DNA of 52,537 nucleotides from Planctomicrobium piriforme (GTDB lineage Bacteria; Planctomycetota; Planctomycetia; Pirellulales; UBA1268): NCBI GenBank assembly GCA_945861585.1, contig CAMAVC010000011.1:1-52537 (forward strand), written 5' to 3'. Position 1 is the stretch's first letter, and each line of letters opens with the position of its first letter. Below are positions 6,717 through 16,452 of this stretch, piece by piece. The notes below the pieces were generated by a model, which did not search any database, was not told where the DNA came from, and worked only from the letters and a program-made list of their open reading frames with translations. Made by a program: the position numbers and the translations under genes.

Positions 6717-9299
6717 CTAAAACCGGACCTCGGCCACATCGCGCGACCAGCCGCCGCCGGCCGACCGCGAGCCGCCGCCACCGCCGAATCCACCGCCACC
6801 GATCATCGATCGCCAGGGATCGGGGCCGGTGAACGTGCCACGCGGCAGCGAGATCACCCACGGTCCCGCCCCGCGCGACATGCGTTCGAACGCATCCTGC
6901 ATCTGCCGCCGCTGAATGTCTTGGACGCGTCGCTTTCGGCGCCGCTCCGCTTCGGCGGTCGCCGCCCCATATGCCTCGCGGGCGAGGGCCGCCGCCTCGG
7001 CCGACGTCTTCACCGAGTCTTCATACCGCTGACGTGTGAGCAGGGCCTTCGCCTGCTCGAGCGCGGCCGTCGCCGACCGGACATCCGCCGACACGCCCTC
7101 GGCATACCAGGCCGCTGCACGGCGGATGAGGCCGTCGGTCTCCTCGATCTCGGCAAAGGCCTGCCGGGCCAGTCGGTCGTCTTCGGTGGCGAGCTCCTCG
7201 GCCCGGGAGGCGGCGGTGTCGGCCGCATCGATCACGCGAGCGGTCTGCAGGAGATCGGGCCGTGTCGCGGCCATGCCGCGCTCGGCGAGCTGCACGAGCC
7301 GGCCGGCCTCGCGGCAGTGTTCGTTGGCCCGCACGCGGTCGGTTCGCTGCCGCTCGAGCCGCTCCTCGAGTGATGCGATCCGCCGGCCGGCCGTCGTCGC
7401 CCGCTGCGGCAGCGAAGCCCGCAGACCGTCGAGCTCCTGCCGCCGGTCGGTCACCGCGACCTGGCAATTTTCCACCCAGGCCTCCTGCCGTACCGTCTCT
7501 TCGAGGAGTGCGAGTGCCTTGAAGTAGTGCTGCCGCCCGGGGGCTGCCGCCTCCTGAGCCTCGGCGATCATCCGCCGGGTGTGGTCGAGTCCCTCGTCCG
7601 CCTTGGACACGTTGTCGGCGATGTCGGACCACGAGCTTTCCGCATACGCGTCAGCAAGATGCTCGAGCGCCCGCACGGTGGCGGCCCGACGGCCGGCGAG
7701 CGCCTCGAGCCGCGTCACGCAGCCAGGCAGCAGGTCGTCGATCTTCGCCTTGGCGGCGACGATGCTTTCGAGAATCGCGAGCGCCTCGGCCGCATGCCGC
7801 TCCGCATGCTCCACGTGCGCGATCGCGCCCTCGGTCTCCCCGGCATCGAGCAAGTTGGCGGCAAGTGCGACATGCTCGCGAGCCTTGCCCACGTGCACCG
7901 TCGGATCGGCGCCCGGCTCGGCGAGCAGCCAGCCTTCCGCGCGCTTGGCTTTGATCTTCTGCTCGGCATCGTCGGCCGCTGCAGCCGCCTTGTGACGGCG
8001 ATCGTCGGCGGCCTCGAAGGCATCGAGCCGGTCGGTGAGCGTGGCGAGCCCGGTGAGCGCTCCCTCGAGCCGGCCGCGGGCGTCGACAGGATCGCTCTCG
8101 AGATCGTGCCGCGCAAGCGCCAGGCTGCGGCTCGCCGCCGCAGTGGCTGCCTGAAACGCTGCGCCAGACCGGCCGCGCGTGGCCAACTTCTCGATGCGGC
8201 CCGTGGCCTCGGCCACGCCCGACTCGAGCTTCGTGGCCAGGTCCCGTGATGTCTCGTGCGCCTGTTCGAGCACGTCGAGCGGCGCCCGGCATTCCCCGGC
8301 CACGTCGGCGAGCGGCGGCCGGGCCTCGGCCGAGTCGAGCAGCCGGATGCAGTCGTCGGCGGCAGCGGTGCCCAAAAACCACTCCGAATCGACCCGTTCC
8401 TGCGCCTTCTCCCACACGTCCATCAGTCCGAGCCAGCGTTCGCGGTAGCGGCGAATCGCGTGCTGCACGGCGTCGTACGTCGAACGCGTCTGTCCCTGCA
8501 TCGGCGTCTGGAAGTCGGGGTCGGCGTGCGGCAGAAGCCGATGCCGCTCCTGCTGGGCGTCGAGGAGATCGGACAGGGCCACGACCTCCTGCTTGAACGT
8601 GGCGAGTTTCTCGCGGGCTTCGCGCACGCGGTGTTCATGCCGCGACAGCTGCACGAAAAACGCCGTCAGGCCCGCGAATGTGCCGAGCCCGAGCACCGTC
8701 AGGGGCAGCGTGCGCGTGCGAAACACCCGCGCCGCCTCGATCCGCGCGCGCTCGCGATCCTGCCGCGTCTTCACCCAGCCCTCCGTCGCTTCGACGAGCG
8801 CGGCGAGGCCGTCGTCATAGAGCCCGTCTTTCGCCCGCGGTACGAAAACCTTTTCAATCAGCTCCGCTTCGATCGTCTCTGGATCGAGCCCGCTCGATAC
8901 CTCGAGCGCCCACGGGGCCCGCATCGCGATCGTGCGGCCCTTCACATCGAGCACGATCGTCACGTCGCCGGCGGGGTCGTAGCCGGCAGGCTGGTCGGCG
9001 CCCTCCCGCCGCCAGCGGTCGATGATGGCTTCGAGAAGGCTGCGGGCCGACTGCCCTTCCCGGGCATCGCCGATCACGATCACCCGGTAGTCGCGGCCAG
9101 TGGCCTTCTTGGCCGCCTCGACCGCCGCCTTCACCTTGCCGAATGCATCGGACGTTCCGGCGACGAACACGCGCCGCGAATCGGTGGGCGAGATCCGCGG
9201 CGGCTCGTCAGCGGCCACGGATCGGGCCACCGCGCACGCCACGACCACCGCCAGCAAAACCGCCATCGCGGCACCCTGCCGAAACACTCCACTGGGCAT
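6717..9299 (-). CDS. TPM-domain membrane protein with very long coiled coil
   Basis: 860 residues. The start at 9299 has GGAGG five bases upstream. A signal peptide (1-30) is followed by a TPM/YgcG-type domain (about 44-190; ..DYRVIVIGDAREG.., ..GDVTIVLDVKGRTIAMRAP..), one membrane helix (about 198-218), then roughly 570 residues of Ala/Glu/Arg heptad-like helix, and a Gly-rich tail (GGGGFGGGGG). Gly-rich tails are typical of YgcG-type TPM proteins. The helical cytoplasmic or periplasmic arm is far longer than in YgcG. TPM domains occur in photosystem II repair (TLP18.3/Psb32) and as membrane-protein quality-control factors; the role here is inferred only at that level. It lies 92 bp behind the EF-hand gene and may belong to the same leftward unit. 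Confidence 0.7.
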   Translation of the reverse strand: MPSGVFRQGAAMAVLLAVVVACAVARSVAADEPPRISPTDSRRVFVAGTSDAFGKVKAAVEAAKKATGRDYRVIVIGDAREGQSARSLLEAIIDRWRREGADQPAGYDPAGDVTIVLDVKGRTIAMRAPWALEVSSGLDPETIEAELIEKVFVPRAKDGLYDDGLAALVEATEGWVKTRQDRERARIEAARVFRTRTLPLTVLGLGTFAGLTAFFVQLSRHEHRVREAREKLATFKQEVVALSDLLDAQQERHRLLPHADPDFQTPMQGQTRSTYDAVQHAIRRYRERWLGLMDVWEKAQERVDSEWFLGTAAADDCIRLLDSAEARPPLADVAGECRAPLDVLEQAHETSRDLATKLESGVAEATGRIEKLATRGRSGAAFQAATAAASRSLALARHDLESDPVDARGRLEGALTGLATLTDRLDAFEAADDRRHKAAAAADDAEQKIKAKRAEGWLLAEPGADPTVHVGKAREHVALAANLLDAGETEGAIAHVEHAERHAAEALAILESIVAAKAKIDDLLPGCVTRLEALAGRRAATVRALEHLADAYAESSWSDIADNVSKADEGLDHTRRMIAEAQEAAAPGRQHYFKALALLEETVRQEAWVENCQVAVTDRRQELDGLRASLPQRATTAGRRIASLEERLERQRTDRVRANEHCREAGRLVQLAERGMAATRPDLLQTARVIDAADTAASRAEELATEDDRLARQAFAEIEETDGLIRRAAAWYAEGVSADVRSATAALEQAKALLTRQRYEDSVKTSAEAAALAREAYGAATAEAERRRKRRVQDIQRRQMQDAFERMSRGAGPWVISLPRGTFTGPDPWRSMIGGGGFGGGGGSRSAGGGWSRDVAEVRF

Positions 9300-9391
9300 G
9301 AATCCTCCACGGCAAACGATTGAGCGACACGACCTCGAGCCTGGGAGTTTATCTCCACGGGAGACCCGATCTCAACGCATCGGCACGAAGC

Positions 9392-10132
9392 TCAGCGGCC
9401 GATATCTTCAGCCGTGGGCCGCGACGACCCCTGGGGAAAGAGGCTCGGCCGGGGCGCGGGCCCACGCGGCGAGGGTGTCGCCGGGCCGGGCCGACCCGCC
9501 TGCTGCATGCCCGGACGGGGTCCGGCGCCGTTCGTCAGGGGCCGCGGGTCACGGGGGCGGCCCGCATTGAGATTTGTCTTCGGTGTCGGTGTCGCAGCAC
9601 CGTAGCCTTGTCGCCCGGCGGGCGCGCCGGCACGCACCCCGCCGGTGAGCGGCGGTGCACGGCCCGGCGGCACGGTGGGCGCGGGTTTTGCCGCCGGTTT
9701 CTTCTCGGCGTCATCCACGGGCTTTCTGGGGGGCGCATCGTCCGGCGCGCCCGGCAGGATCAGCGTGTCGTCTTCCGGGGGAGGTGTCGCGAGTCGGGTC
9801 GGGCCGCCCGGCCCCGCGGCCCGCGGTCGGCCTGTGAGCGGATCAACCCCGGAGTTTTGCATCGTGTCGACGCGTTCGCGGCGCATGCGTGCGCGTGCGG
9901 CCTCGGCCTCGGCCTCGTCGATCCGGCCGTCGGAGTCGAGGTCGAACCGTCGGAGCAGTTCATCGCGGGTCATGCCGCCTGAGACACTCGGTGTTTCGCG
10001 GCCTGGCACGAGCCCGCCACTGCGGCCGCCGGTGCCGGGTGCCTGCGCCAGGCCTTCGGCGGCAATCGCCAGCAGCAGACACGCCGCAAGCCCGCCGAGG
10101 CAGCAGACGCCGACATCACGAACACGCATCAT
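9392..10132 (-). CDS. Secreted EF-hand protein, translationally coupled to oppF
   Basis: 246 residues. The ATG at 10132 overlaps the oppF stop by four bases (ATGA) and has GGAGG six bases upstream. A signal peptide (about 1-30) is followed by one canonical EF-hand loop at 64-75 (D-L-D-S-D-G-R-I-D-E-A-E: acidic residues at 1, 3, 5 and 12, Gly at 6, Ile at 8). The rest (80-246) is Pro/Ala/Gly/Arg-rich and probably unstructured. Single EF-hand secreted proteins are common in planctomycetes. The coupling to a peptide importer suggests an accessory role near the membrane, but that is inference. Confidence 0.65.
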   Translation of the reverse strand: MMRVRDVGVCCLGGLAACLLLAIAAEGLAQAPGTGGRSGGLVPGRETPSVSGGMTRDELLRRFDLDSDGRIDEAEAEAARARMRRERVDTMQNSGVDPLTGRPRAAGPGGPTRLATPPPEDDTLILPGAPDDAPPRKPVDDAEKKPAAKPAPTVPPGRAPPLTGGVRAGAPAGRQGYGAATPTPKTNLNAGRPRDPRPLTNGAGPRPGMQQAGRPGPATPSPRGPAPRPSLFPQGSSRPTAEDIGR

Positions 10133-11202
10133 GAATCGCCTCCACCGACAAGTGTACCGGCCAGCGGCCGGGCCATCATGTCGGCGACCGTGGCCGCAGC
10201 CGTTTCGGCATCGCCACCGGCCTTCTCGAGCTCGCGGGCGGCCACATGACAGTGCACCGTGTGGCCGGCGACGACCGTGGCGGGTGGGTCGACCTCGCGG
10301 CAGACACGTTCGGCCAGTGGGCACCGCGGGTGAAACCGGCAGCCCGGTGGCGGGTTGGCCGGGCTCGGCACGTCGCCGGTGAGCACGATTCGCCGGCTGC
10401 GGCGGGCCGGATCGATTCGCGGCACCGCCGAAAACAGGGCCCGGGTGTAGGGATGCAAGGGCGCCCGGTAGAGCGCGTCGGCGGCGGCATGCTCGACGAT
10501 CCGCCCGAGGTACATCACGGCCACCTCGTCGGCCAGGTATTCGACCACCGACAGATCGTGCGAGATGAAGAGATACGTGAGCCCAAGCTGCTCACGCAGT
10601 TCCACGAGCAGGTTCACCACCTGCGCTTGGATCGACACGTCGAGCGCCGACACGGGCTCGTCGAGCACGAGAAACTCGGGCTCGAGCACGAGCGCCCGCG
10701 CGATTGCGATCCGCTGCCGCTGGCCGCCTGAGAACTCGTGCGGATAGCGGCCGAGCGCCGCTGCCGTGAGGCCGGTGCGCTCGAGGGCCCGTTGCATGCG
10801 TTCGAGCCGCTCGGCCGCCGTGCCGAGGCGATGGATCACGAGCCCCTCCTCGAGGATCGCCCGGATCGTCATCCGCGGGTTGAGCGAGCCGTAGGGGTCC
10901 TGAAACACGATCTGCATCCGCCGGCGCAGGGCCGCGAGCGCCGAGCCGTGCGTGGCCCGCACGTCGATGCCGGCAAACCGTACGCTGCCGCCGGTCGGCT
11001 CGACGAGCCGGAGGATGCTTCGGCCCACCGTCGTCTTGCCGCAGCCGCTTTCGCCGACGAGGCCGAGCGTTCGTCGCTTGGCGATCGCGAAGCTCACGCC
11101 ATCCACCGCCCGCACGCTGCCGACCTGCCGGCGCATGAGGCCCCTCCGCACCGGAAAGTGCGTCTCCAGCCCCGATACGGCGAGCAGTGGCTCGGCGCTC
11201 AT
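10129..11202 (-). CDS. oppF: Oligopeptide-type ABC importer, ATPase subunit F
   Basis: 357 residues. The ATG at 11202 overlaps the oppD stop by four bases and has GGAGGTG upstream. Walker [10 protein letters not shown]-loop region [15 protein letters not shown], signature SGGQRQR, Walker B FLVLDEP and the switch histidine in FISHD are all intact. The C-terminal oligopeptide/dipeptide extension ([17 protein letters not shown]) holds the Cys cluster usual for OppD/OppF/DppD/DppF. It pairs with OppD to drive substrate import across the inner membrane. Substrate (peptides, nickel or oligosaccharides) is not fixed by sequence. Confidence 0.9.
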   Translation of the reverse strand: MSAEPLLAVSGLETHFPVRRGLMRRQVGSVRAVDGVSFAIAKRRTLGLVGESGCGKTTVGRSILRLVEPTGGSVRFAGIDVRATHGSALAALRRRMQIVFQDPYGSLNPRMTIRAILEEGLVIHRLGTAAERLERMQRALERTGLTAAALGRYPHEFSGGQRQRIAIARALVLEPEFLVLDEPVSALDVSIQAQVVNLLVELREQLGLTYLFISHDLSVVEYLADEVAVMYLGRIVEHAAADALYRAPLHPYTRALFSAVPRIDPARRSRRIVLTGDVPSPANPPPGCRFHPRCPLAERVCREVDPPATVVAGHTVHCHVAARELEKAGGDAETAAATVADMMARPLAGTLVGGGDS

Positions 11203-12212
11203 GCCGCACCTCCGGTGGTGGGCGTGTGCGGCTCCCCAAGCTCGCCCGCGAAGGGGCAGCGCACGAAGTGCCCCGGGGAAAACTCGTCGAGCATGGGCGG
11301 CGCGGCAGCGCACTGCGGCAGCCGGGCGAAGGCACACCGCGGATGAAACCGGCAGCCGGAGGGAAAGTCTTGCGGCGCCGGCACCATGCCGGGGATCGTC
11401 GTCAGCGGGCCCGCGTGCCGCGGCCCTGGCCGCGCGGCGAGCAGGCCGATCGTGTAGGGATGGCGGGGGTTCGCGAACAGTTCGGCGGCGGGTGCCCGCT
11501 CGACGATCCGGCCGGCATACATCACGGCCACGTCGTCGCAGGTCTCGGCCACCACGCCGAGGTCGTGCGTGATCAACAGGATCGCGGTGCCGAGCCGCGT
11601 ACGCAGGTCGGCCAGCAGATCGAGAATCTGCGCCTGGATCGTGACATCGAGCGCCGTCGTGGGCTCGTCGGCGATCACGAGATCGGGCTCACATGCCAGC
11701 GCCATCGCGATCATCACCCGCTGTCGCATCCCGCCGGAGAGCTGGTGCGGATATTCGTCGAGCCGGCGCTCGGGGTCTGCCATGCGCACGAGCCCGAGCA
11801 TCTCCAGGGCCCGGGCCCGCGCGGCCGCGGGTGTGACGTCGCGATGCAGCGTCACCGCCTCGGCGATCTGGGCGCCGATCGTGAACACGGGATTCAGGCT
11901 CGTCATCGGCTCCTGGAAGATCATCCCGATCCGGCCACCGCGAACCCGCCGCAGCTCGGGTTCTGAGAGCGTGACGAGATCGTCGGTGCGGCCATCCCGC
12001 TCGAGCAGGATCCGGCCCGACTCGATCACCCCCGGCGCCGCCACCAGCCGGAGGATTGACATCGCCGTCACGCTCTTCCCGCAGCCGCTCTCCCCCACGA
12101 GCCCGAGCGTCTTTCCGCGCTCGATCGAGAGCGACACGCCATCCACGGCAGGCACCCGGCCCGCCGGCGTGTGAAACGCAGTCACAAGATCACGAATGTC
12201 GAGGAGTGGCAT
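11199..12212 (-). CDS. oppD: Oligopeptide-type ABC importer, ATPase subunit D
   Basis: 337 residues. Walker [10 protein letters not shown]-loop [15 protein letters not shown], signature SGGMRQR, Walker [13 protein letters not shown] and LITHDLG are intact, and the C-terminal extension has [13 protein letters not shown] with the Cys motif. It partners OppF in the ATPase heterodimer. The stop overlaps the oppF start. A 130-bp gap with a hairpin separates it from oppC upstream, the only real gap in the importer operon. Confidence 0.9.
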   Translation of the reverse strand: MPLLDIRDLVTAFHTPAGRVPAVDGVSLSIERGKTLGLVGESGCGKSVTAMSILRLVAAPGVIESGRILLERDGRTDDLVTLSEPELRRVRGGRIGMIFQEPMTSLNPVFTIGAQIAEAVTLHRDVTPAAARARALEMLGLVRMADPERRLDEYPHQLSGGMRQRVMIAMALACEPDLVIADEPTTALDVTIQAQILDLLADLRTRLGTAILLITHDLGVVAETCDDVAVMYAGRIVERAPAAELFANPRHPYTIGLLAARPGPRHAGPLTTIPGMVPAPQDFPSGCRFHPRCAFARLPQCAAAPPMLDEFSPGHFVRCPFAGELGEPHTPTTGGAA

Positions 12213-12240
12213 GAGGCTTACATCGACCTCGAGATGAGGA

Positions 12241-12320
12241 GGCGAGGGGAGTCGGCGAACGCTCGAGGAGCATGGGGCTGCCGCAGCCCCCGCGACGAGA
12301 CTTTTGCCGCTCCCCTCGCC
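12241..12320 (-). terminator. Intercistronic hairpin between oppC and oppD
   Basis: GGCGAGGGGAG at 12241-12251 is fully complementary to CTCCCCTCGCC at 12310-12320, and a second palindrome (GGGGCTGCCGCAGCCCC, 12274-12290) lies in the loop. There is no run of T after it on the leftward strand, so attenuation or mRNA protection of the membrane-subunit part is as likely as termination. Confidence 0.45.
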
Positions 12321-12342
12321 GGCGCCTTCACGATGCCAAGCG

Positions 12343-13422
12343 TCATTTTCGAGCCTCGCGAAGTCGAGGGTCGGTGGCTTCCTGGAGGGCCTCGCCGATC
12401 AGGTTGTAGGCCAGCACGGTGAGAAAGATCGCGATGCCGGGAAACGCCACGAGCCACCACATCGCGAGGTTGCTGCGGGCGTCGTTCAACACCGAGCCCC
12501 AGCTCGCCGTGGGCGGCGGCGGGCCGAAGCCGAGAAACGACAGCGAGCTTTCGAGGAGCACCGCCGACGCGATCCCGAAGGTGATCGGCACGAGCACCGG
12601 CGCGAGCGCGTTGGGCAGGATGTGCCGGAGCATGATCCGCACGGGGCCGGCGCCCGAGGCCTTGGCCGCCATCACGAACTCGCTGCCCTTGAGCCGTAAA
12701 AACTCGCCCCGGGTGAGCCGGGCGATGCCCGTCCAGCCGGTGGCGCCGATGATCGCCATGGTGTGCCAGATCGTGGGCTTCTCGATCACCGCGATCACGG
12801 CCAGGATCAACACGAGCGTGGGGATGCACATCACGATCTCCGTGACGCGGCTGGTCACCATGTCGACCCAGCCGCCGAAGTAGCCGCCGACTGCGCCCAC
12901 GATGATTCCGATCGTGCCGGCGATCCCCATCGAGACGAAGCCCACCAGGAGCGCGATCGTGGTGCCGTGCACCATCTTCGCAAACACGTCGACGCCCGCC
13001 TGATCCGTGCCGAACAGATTCCGCCGGCTCGGCCGTCCCTCGTCGCGGGCGGGGTTCGCCGGCTCGCCCGGCCATTCGTCGGCCCGCACGCTCCGGTAAG
13101 GATCCTGGAACACGAGCGGCCAGATCGCCCAGCTCTCCGGGTCTTTCTCCTTCAGGTTCCGCGGGTAGGTGCCACGGAAGCGGTCCTTCGTGAAGATGGC
13201 GGGCTCGAGGCGGCGGTCGAAGTAGCCGAGGCAGGGGGCATAGATCGTGCCCTTGTAGCGGCAGAGCACGGGCTTGGTGCCGGCGATCGCCGGGGCGAAG
13301 AGGGCGGTGAGCAGAAGCCCGCCGATAAAGGTGAGCGCGGCCATCGCGAGCTTCTTGCGGCGAAACCGCTTCCAGGCCTCCGCCCAGAATCCGGTCGAGC
13401 GGGCTGCTACAGCGGCCTTCAT
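12343..13422 (-). CDS. oppC: Oligopeptide-type ABC importer, permease subunit C
   Basis: 359 residues. The ATG at 13422 overlaps the oppB stop (ATGA). One N-terminal membrane helix (about 25-48) is followed by an unusually large extracytoplasmic loop of roughly 100 residues ([17 protein letters not shown]..., [23 protein letters not shown]), then five helices. The EAA loop [17 protein letters not shown] (ATPase contact) is clear. Long first loops of this type are known from subsets of OppC/DppC in planctomycetes and related phyla. Confidence 0.88.
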   Translation of the reverse strand: MKAAVAARSTGFWAEAWKRFRRKKLAMAALTFIGGLLLTALFAPAIAGTKPVLCRYKGTIYAPCLGYFDRRLEPAIFTKDRFRGTYPRNLKEKDPESWAIWPLVFQDPYRSVRADEWPGEPANPARDEGRPSRRNLFGTDQAGVDVFAKMVHGTTIALLVGFVSMGIAGTIGIIVGAVGGYFGGWVDMVTSRVTEIVMCIPTLVLILAVIAVIEKPTIWHTMAIIGATGWTGIARLTRGEFLRLKGSEFVMAAKASGAGPVRIMLRHILPNALAPVLVPITFGIASAVLLESSLSFLGFGPPPPTASWGSVLNDARSNLAMWWLVAFPGIAIFLTVLAYNLIGEALQEATDPRLREARK

Positions 13423-14408
13423 TCGACGCTCACGCGCGGGTCGACCGCGCAGTAGAGGAGATCGGCAAGGAGCTGCCCGGCGAGCGTGAGCATGCTGAAC
13501 ATCAGCGTGAGCCCCATGATCGTCGGATAGTCGCGCTCGCGGATGCTCTCGAAGAACAGCCGCCCCATGCCCGGCCAGGTGAAGATCTGCTCGATGATCA
13601 CCGACCCGCCGATCAGCCCCGGCAGCGAGAGCCCCAGGAGCGTGACGAGCGGAATCAGCGTGTTGCGGAAGGCATGGCGAAAGAGCACCCGCCACGGGCC
13701 CGCCCCCTTGGCCCGGGCCGTGCGCACGTAGTCCTGCCGCACCGCCTCCTCCATATTTGCCTTGATGAATCGGCTGTCGTACGCCAGGCCCACGTAGGTC
13801 TGGCAGGTGACAGGCAGGATCATGTGCCGCGCCACGTCGCCGATCCGCGACAGAAGCGGCGCGTCGGGCGGCAGGTCGCTCATCCCGAAGAGGGGCAGCT
13901 CCCAGCCCGTGCCCCGGAGCCAGACGGCGAAGATGATCTGCAAAAAGAGCGCCGCCACAAACGTGGGAAACGAGTAGAGCACGTAGAGCATGAGGCTCGA
14001 CACCCGCTCGTCCGCACGGCCGCTGCGGGCCGAGGCGTAGAGCCCGAGTGGAATGGCCGTGAGCCAGGCGAGCACGAGCGCCGTGCCCGAGATCAGAAAC
14101 GTGGGGCCGATCCGTTCGGCGATCAGCGTGGCCACCGGCTGCTTGCGCGAGATCGAGCGGCCGAGGTCGCCGCGGACCACGTTCGAGAGCCACTGCGCGA
14201 AGCCCACGGGCCACGGCTTGTCGAGGCCGTAGATCCGCTTCATGCGCTCGAGATCTTCGGGGTTGAACTTCCGGCTCGGGTCGGTCTCGCCGAGCTGCAC
14301 CGTGAGCGGCGTGCCGGGCATGTTGCGGGCCAGGCCGTAAACGAAGCAGGTGATCACGACGAGCGTCAGGAGCCCGAAGATCACCCGGCGCACGAGATAG
14401 GCGGCCAT
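13419..14408 (-). CDS. oppB: Oligopeptide-type ABC importer, permease subunit B
   Basis: 329 residues starting three bases after the oppA stop codon. The N-terminus MAAYLVRRVIFGLLTLVVIT and the motif ARAKGAGPWRVLFRHAFRN (EAA loop) are diagnostic for OppB/DppB permeases, with six membrane helices. It forms the translocation channel with OppC. Confidence 0.9.
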   Translation of the reverse strand: MAAYLVRRVIFGLLTLVVITCFVYGLARNMPGTPLTVQLGETDPSRKFNPEDLERMKRIYGLDKPWPVGFAQWLSNVVRGDLGRSISRKQPVATLIAERIGPTFLISGTALVLAWLTAIPLGLYASARSGRADERVSSLMLYVLYSFPTFVAALFLQIIFAVWLRGTGWELPLFGMSDLPPDAPLLSRIGDVARHMILPVTCQTYVGLAYDSRFIKANMEEAVRQDYVRTARAKGAGPWRVLFRHAFRNTLIPLVTLLGLSLPGLIGGSVIIEQIFTWPGMGRLFFESIRERDYPTIMGLTLMFSMLTLAGQLLADLLYCAVDPRVSVE

Positions 14409-14411
14409 CGG

Positions 14412-16385
14412 CTACTCCGTCTTCGGCATCCACAGGCTCCCGAAGCCGGGCGAGTAGTGGTAGGGGCCGCGGGGGCTGAAGACATAGCCGCGGAGCGACT
14501 TCGAGAATCCGTAGAAGCTGTTCCGCCAATAGAGCCAGGTGTAGGGCTGATCGTCGTGGAGGATCTCCTGGATGCGGGCGTATTTTTCGGCCCGCTTCGC
14601 CCGGTCGAGCTCGCGGCGGCCCTCGTCGAACAGCCGGTCGACCTCGGGGTTGGAGTAGCCGATGAAGTTGCGGCCGGCGCCGGTGGCCCAGATGTTTTCG
14701 GAGGTGTCGGGGTCGGTGCCGGCGCCCCAGCCGCCGAGATACGCCTGAAACTTCTTGTCTTGCGTGAGCTGCTGGAGCACGGTCGATTCGGTGGGCCGCA
14801 CGTTCACGCGCACGCCGATCTGGTCGAGGTTTTCCTTCAAGAGCGTGCAGATCGCCACCCGCAGCGGCTGCTGGTTGACGAGCACCGTGAATTCGAAGGG
14901 CACGAGCCGGCCGTTGATTTCCTTGTCGCGCACGCCGTCGTTGTCGTGATCGACCCAGCCAGCCTCGTCAAGCAGGGCCTCGGCCTTGTCGAGATCCTGC
15001 TTCGAGGGCTCCAGCTTTTTCTTCGGCGCCATCCACGACGCATCGTGAAAGGGGCCGGCCGCCGGCTCGTAAAGGCCGTAGCAGAGCTTCTCGAGCATCG
15101 TATCGTGGTCGAAGGCGTAGCTCATCGCCCGGCGCACCCGACGATCGGCGAAGAACGGCGTGTCGATGTTCCAGCCGAAGTGGAAGCTCACCCACTCGCT
15201 CGCCGTGGCCTTCGTGTTGCGCTCGTAGTATTCGCGGCCCTTCGTCTGCGTCGTCCATTGCTCGGGAAGGAGCATCATTTCGTCGATCTCGCCGCTCTTG
15301 AGCGCGAGGAGCGAGGTGTTGGGATCCTCGATGATCCGAAACCGCACCTCCTTGAAGAACGGCGGCTCGCGGACCTGCTTGCCACGCACCTCGGCCCAGC
15401 TTTCGCGCCGGCGGAGCACGATCTGCTGGCCGCGCTGCCGGTCGACGATCTCGTAGGGGCCGCCCACGACGGGCGCCTGCTCGAGCTTGACGTGCTCCGG
15501 GCTGTCCTTGAGCGTCGGATCGGCCTCCCAAGTGTTCTCGTACACGTGCTTCGGCAGCACCGGAAAGTTGATGTTCCAGACGTTCGTCGCCAGCGGCTCC
15601 TTGTGGAAAAACACCACGATGCGATCGTCGTAGGCGTGCACCCAGCGGAGCTGGTCGGTGCCGCTGCGCACCGCCGGCACGGGCACCCGCGGATCCATGA
15701 TCACGCGGTAGGTGAAGGCGATGTCGTGGGCGGTGATCGGCGTGCCGTCGCTCCACACCAGGTCGTCGCGGAGCACGACCTTGTCGAAGAGGCCGTCGGC
15801 GCTCGTCTGCCACGACGCCACGGTGTCGCTCGTGGCGAAGGCTTCGAGCTTCCTGTCGAATGAAAAGAGCCCGAAGCCCGTGAGCCCGAGGATGTCGAAC
15901 TCGGCCGACGTGCTGATCATGATCGGGTTGGTGCTCCCGAGGTCGCCGGTCACGTGCCGGTCGATGCGGGCGTCGGGATCGGCTTCGCCCGGCGCCGGCA
16001 GGCGGCCGAGCGCCGAAAGGATCTTGGCGTTGGCCTCGGGGGAATCGTTCTCGAGCGTGAGGGCCTCGGCCACGGTGGCGAGCGCCGTCTCCTTGGCCTG
16101 CTCGTCGCGCAGGAGCGCCAGGCTGTCGCGCACCGGCCGGTCGATCCACTTGGCATCGCGATCGAGGGCCTCGATCGCCGGCGGATCGAAGGGCTCGAGG
16201 AGCCGTTCGGCGGGGGGCGTGACGGGCTGGGCACGGGCCGCGTCCACGGCCGCCGGCTCGGGCTTCACCGAGGCGAGCGGGTCGGCCTCCTGCCGGCCGC
16301 AGCCGAGCGCGACGAGGCTGGCCAGCAGCCAGGCGACGGTCCGCGCCGATGCGCGGGCATGGTCAACGAGGGGAAATCGGTCCAT
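14412..16385 (-). CDS. oppA: Lipoprotein substrate-binding protein of the opp-type importer
   Basis: 657 residues with start at 16385 (GGAGAG five bases upstream); an in-frame ATG at 16409 would add eight residues. A lipoprotein signal ends in VALGC. The SBP_bac_5 fold is shown by ..LRDDLVWSDGTPITAHDIAFTYR.., RVRRAMSYAFDHDTML, and the ending ..WLYWRNSFYGFSKSLRGY. It is about 100 residues longer than typical OppA because of an N-terminal helical region (about 40-150). It captures the substrate outside the inner membrane. First gene of the importer, 67 bp after ribBA on the same strand. Confidence 0.88.
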   Translation of the reverse strand: MDRFPLVDHARASARTVAWLLASLVALGCGRQEADPLASVKPEPAAVDAARAQPVTPPAERLLEPFDPPAIEALDRDAKWIDRPVRDSLALLRDEQAKETALATVAEALTLENDSPEANAKILSALGRLPAPGEADPDARIDRHVTGDLGSTNPIMISTSAEFDILGLTGFGLFSFDRKLEAFATSDTVASWQTSADGLFDKVVLRDDLVWSDGTPITAHDIAFTYRVIMDPRVPVPAVRSGTDQLRWVHAYDDRIVVFFHKEPLATNVWNINFPVLPKHVYENTWEADPTLKDSPEHVKLEQAPVVGGPYEIVDRQRGQQIVLRRRESWAEVRGKQVREPPFFKEVRFRIIEDPNTSLLALKSGEIDEMMLLPEQWTTQTKGREYYERNTKATASEWVSFHFGWNIDTPFFADRRVRRAMSYAFDHDTMLEKLCYGLYEPAAGPFHDASWMAPKKKLEPSKQDLDKAEALLDEAGWVDHDNDGVRDKEINGRLVPFEFTVLVNQQPLRVAICTLLKENLDQIGVRVNVRPTESTVLQQLTQDKKFQAYLGGWGAGTDPDTSENIWATGAGRNFIGYSNPEVDRLFDEGRRELDRAKRAEKYARIQEILHDDQPYTWLYWRNSFYGFSKSLRGYVFSPRGPYHYSPGFGSLWMPKTE

Positions 16386-16452
16386 CGTGCTCTCCGCGGG
16401 CGTTTCCATTCCGCCTTCGTAAGCCGATGCTACGGCCGTGCGCGCCGGCTGG

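Noticed and set aside
13674-15863. Forward 729-codon frame across oppB and oppA
   Set aside because: Antisense to two genes with diagnostic transport motifs.
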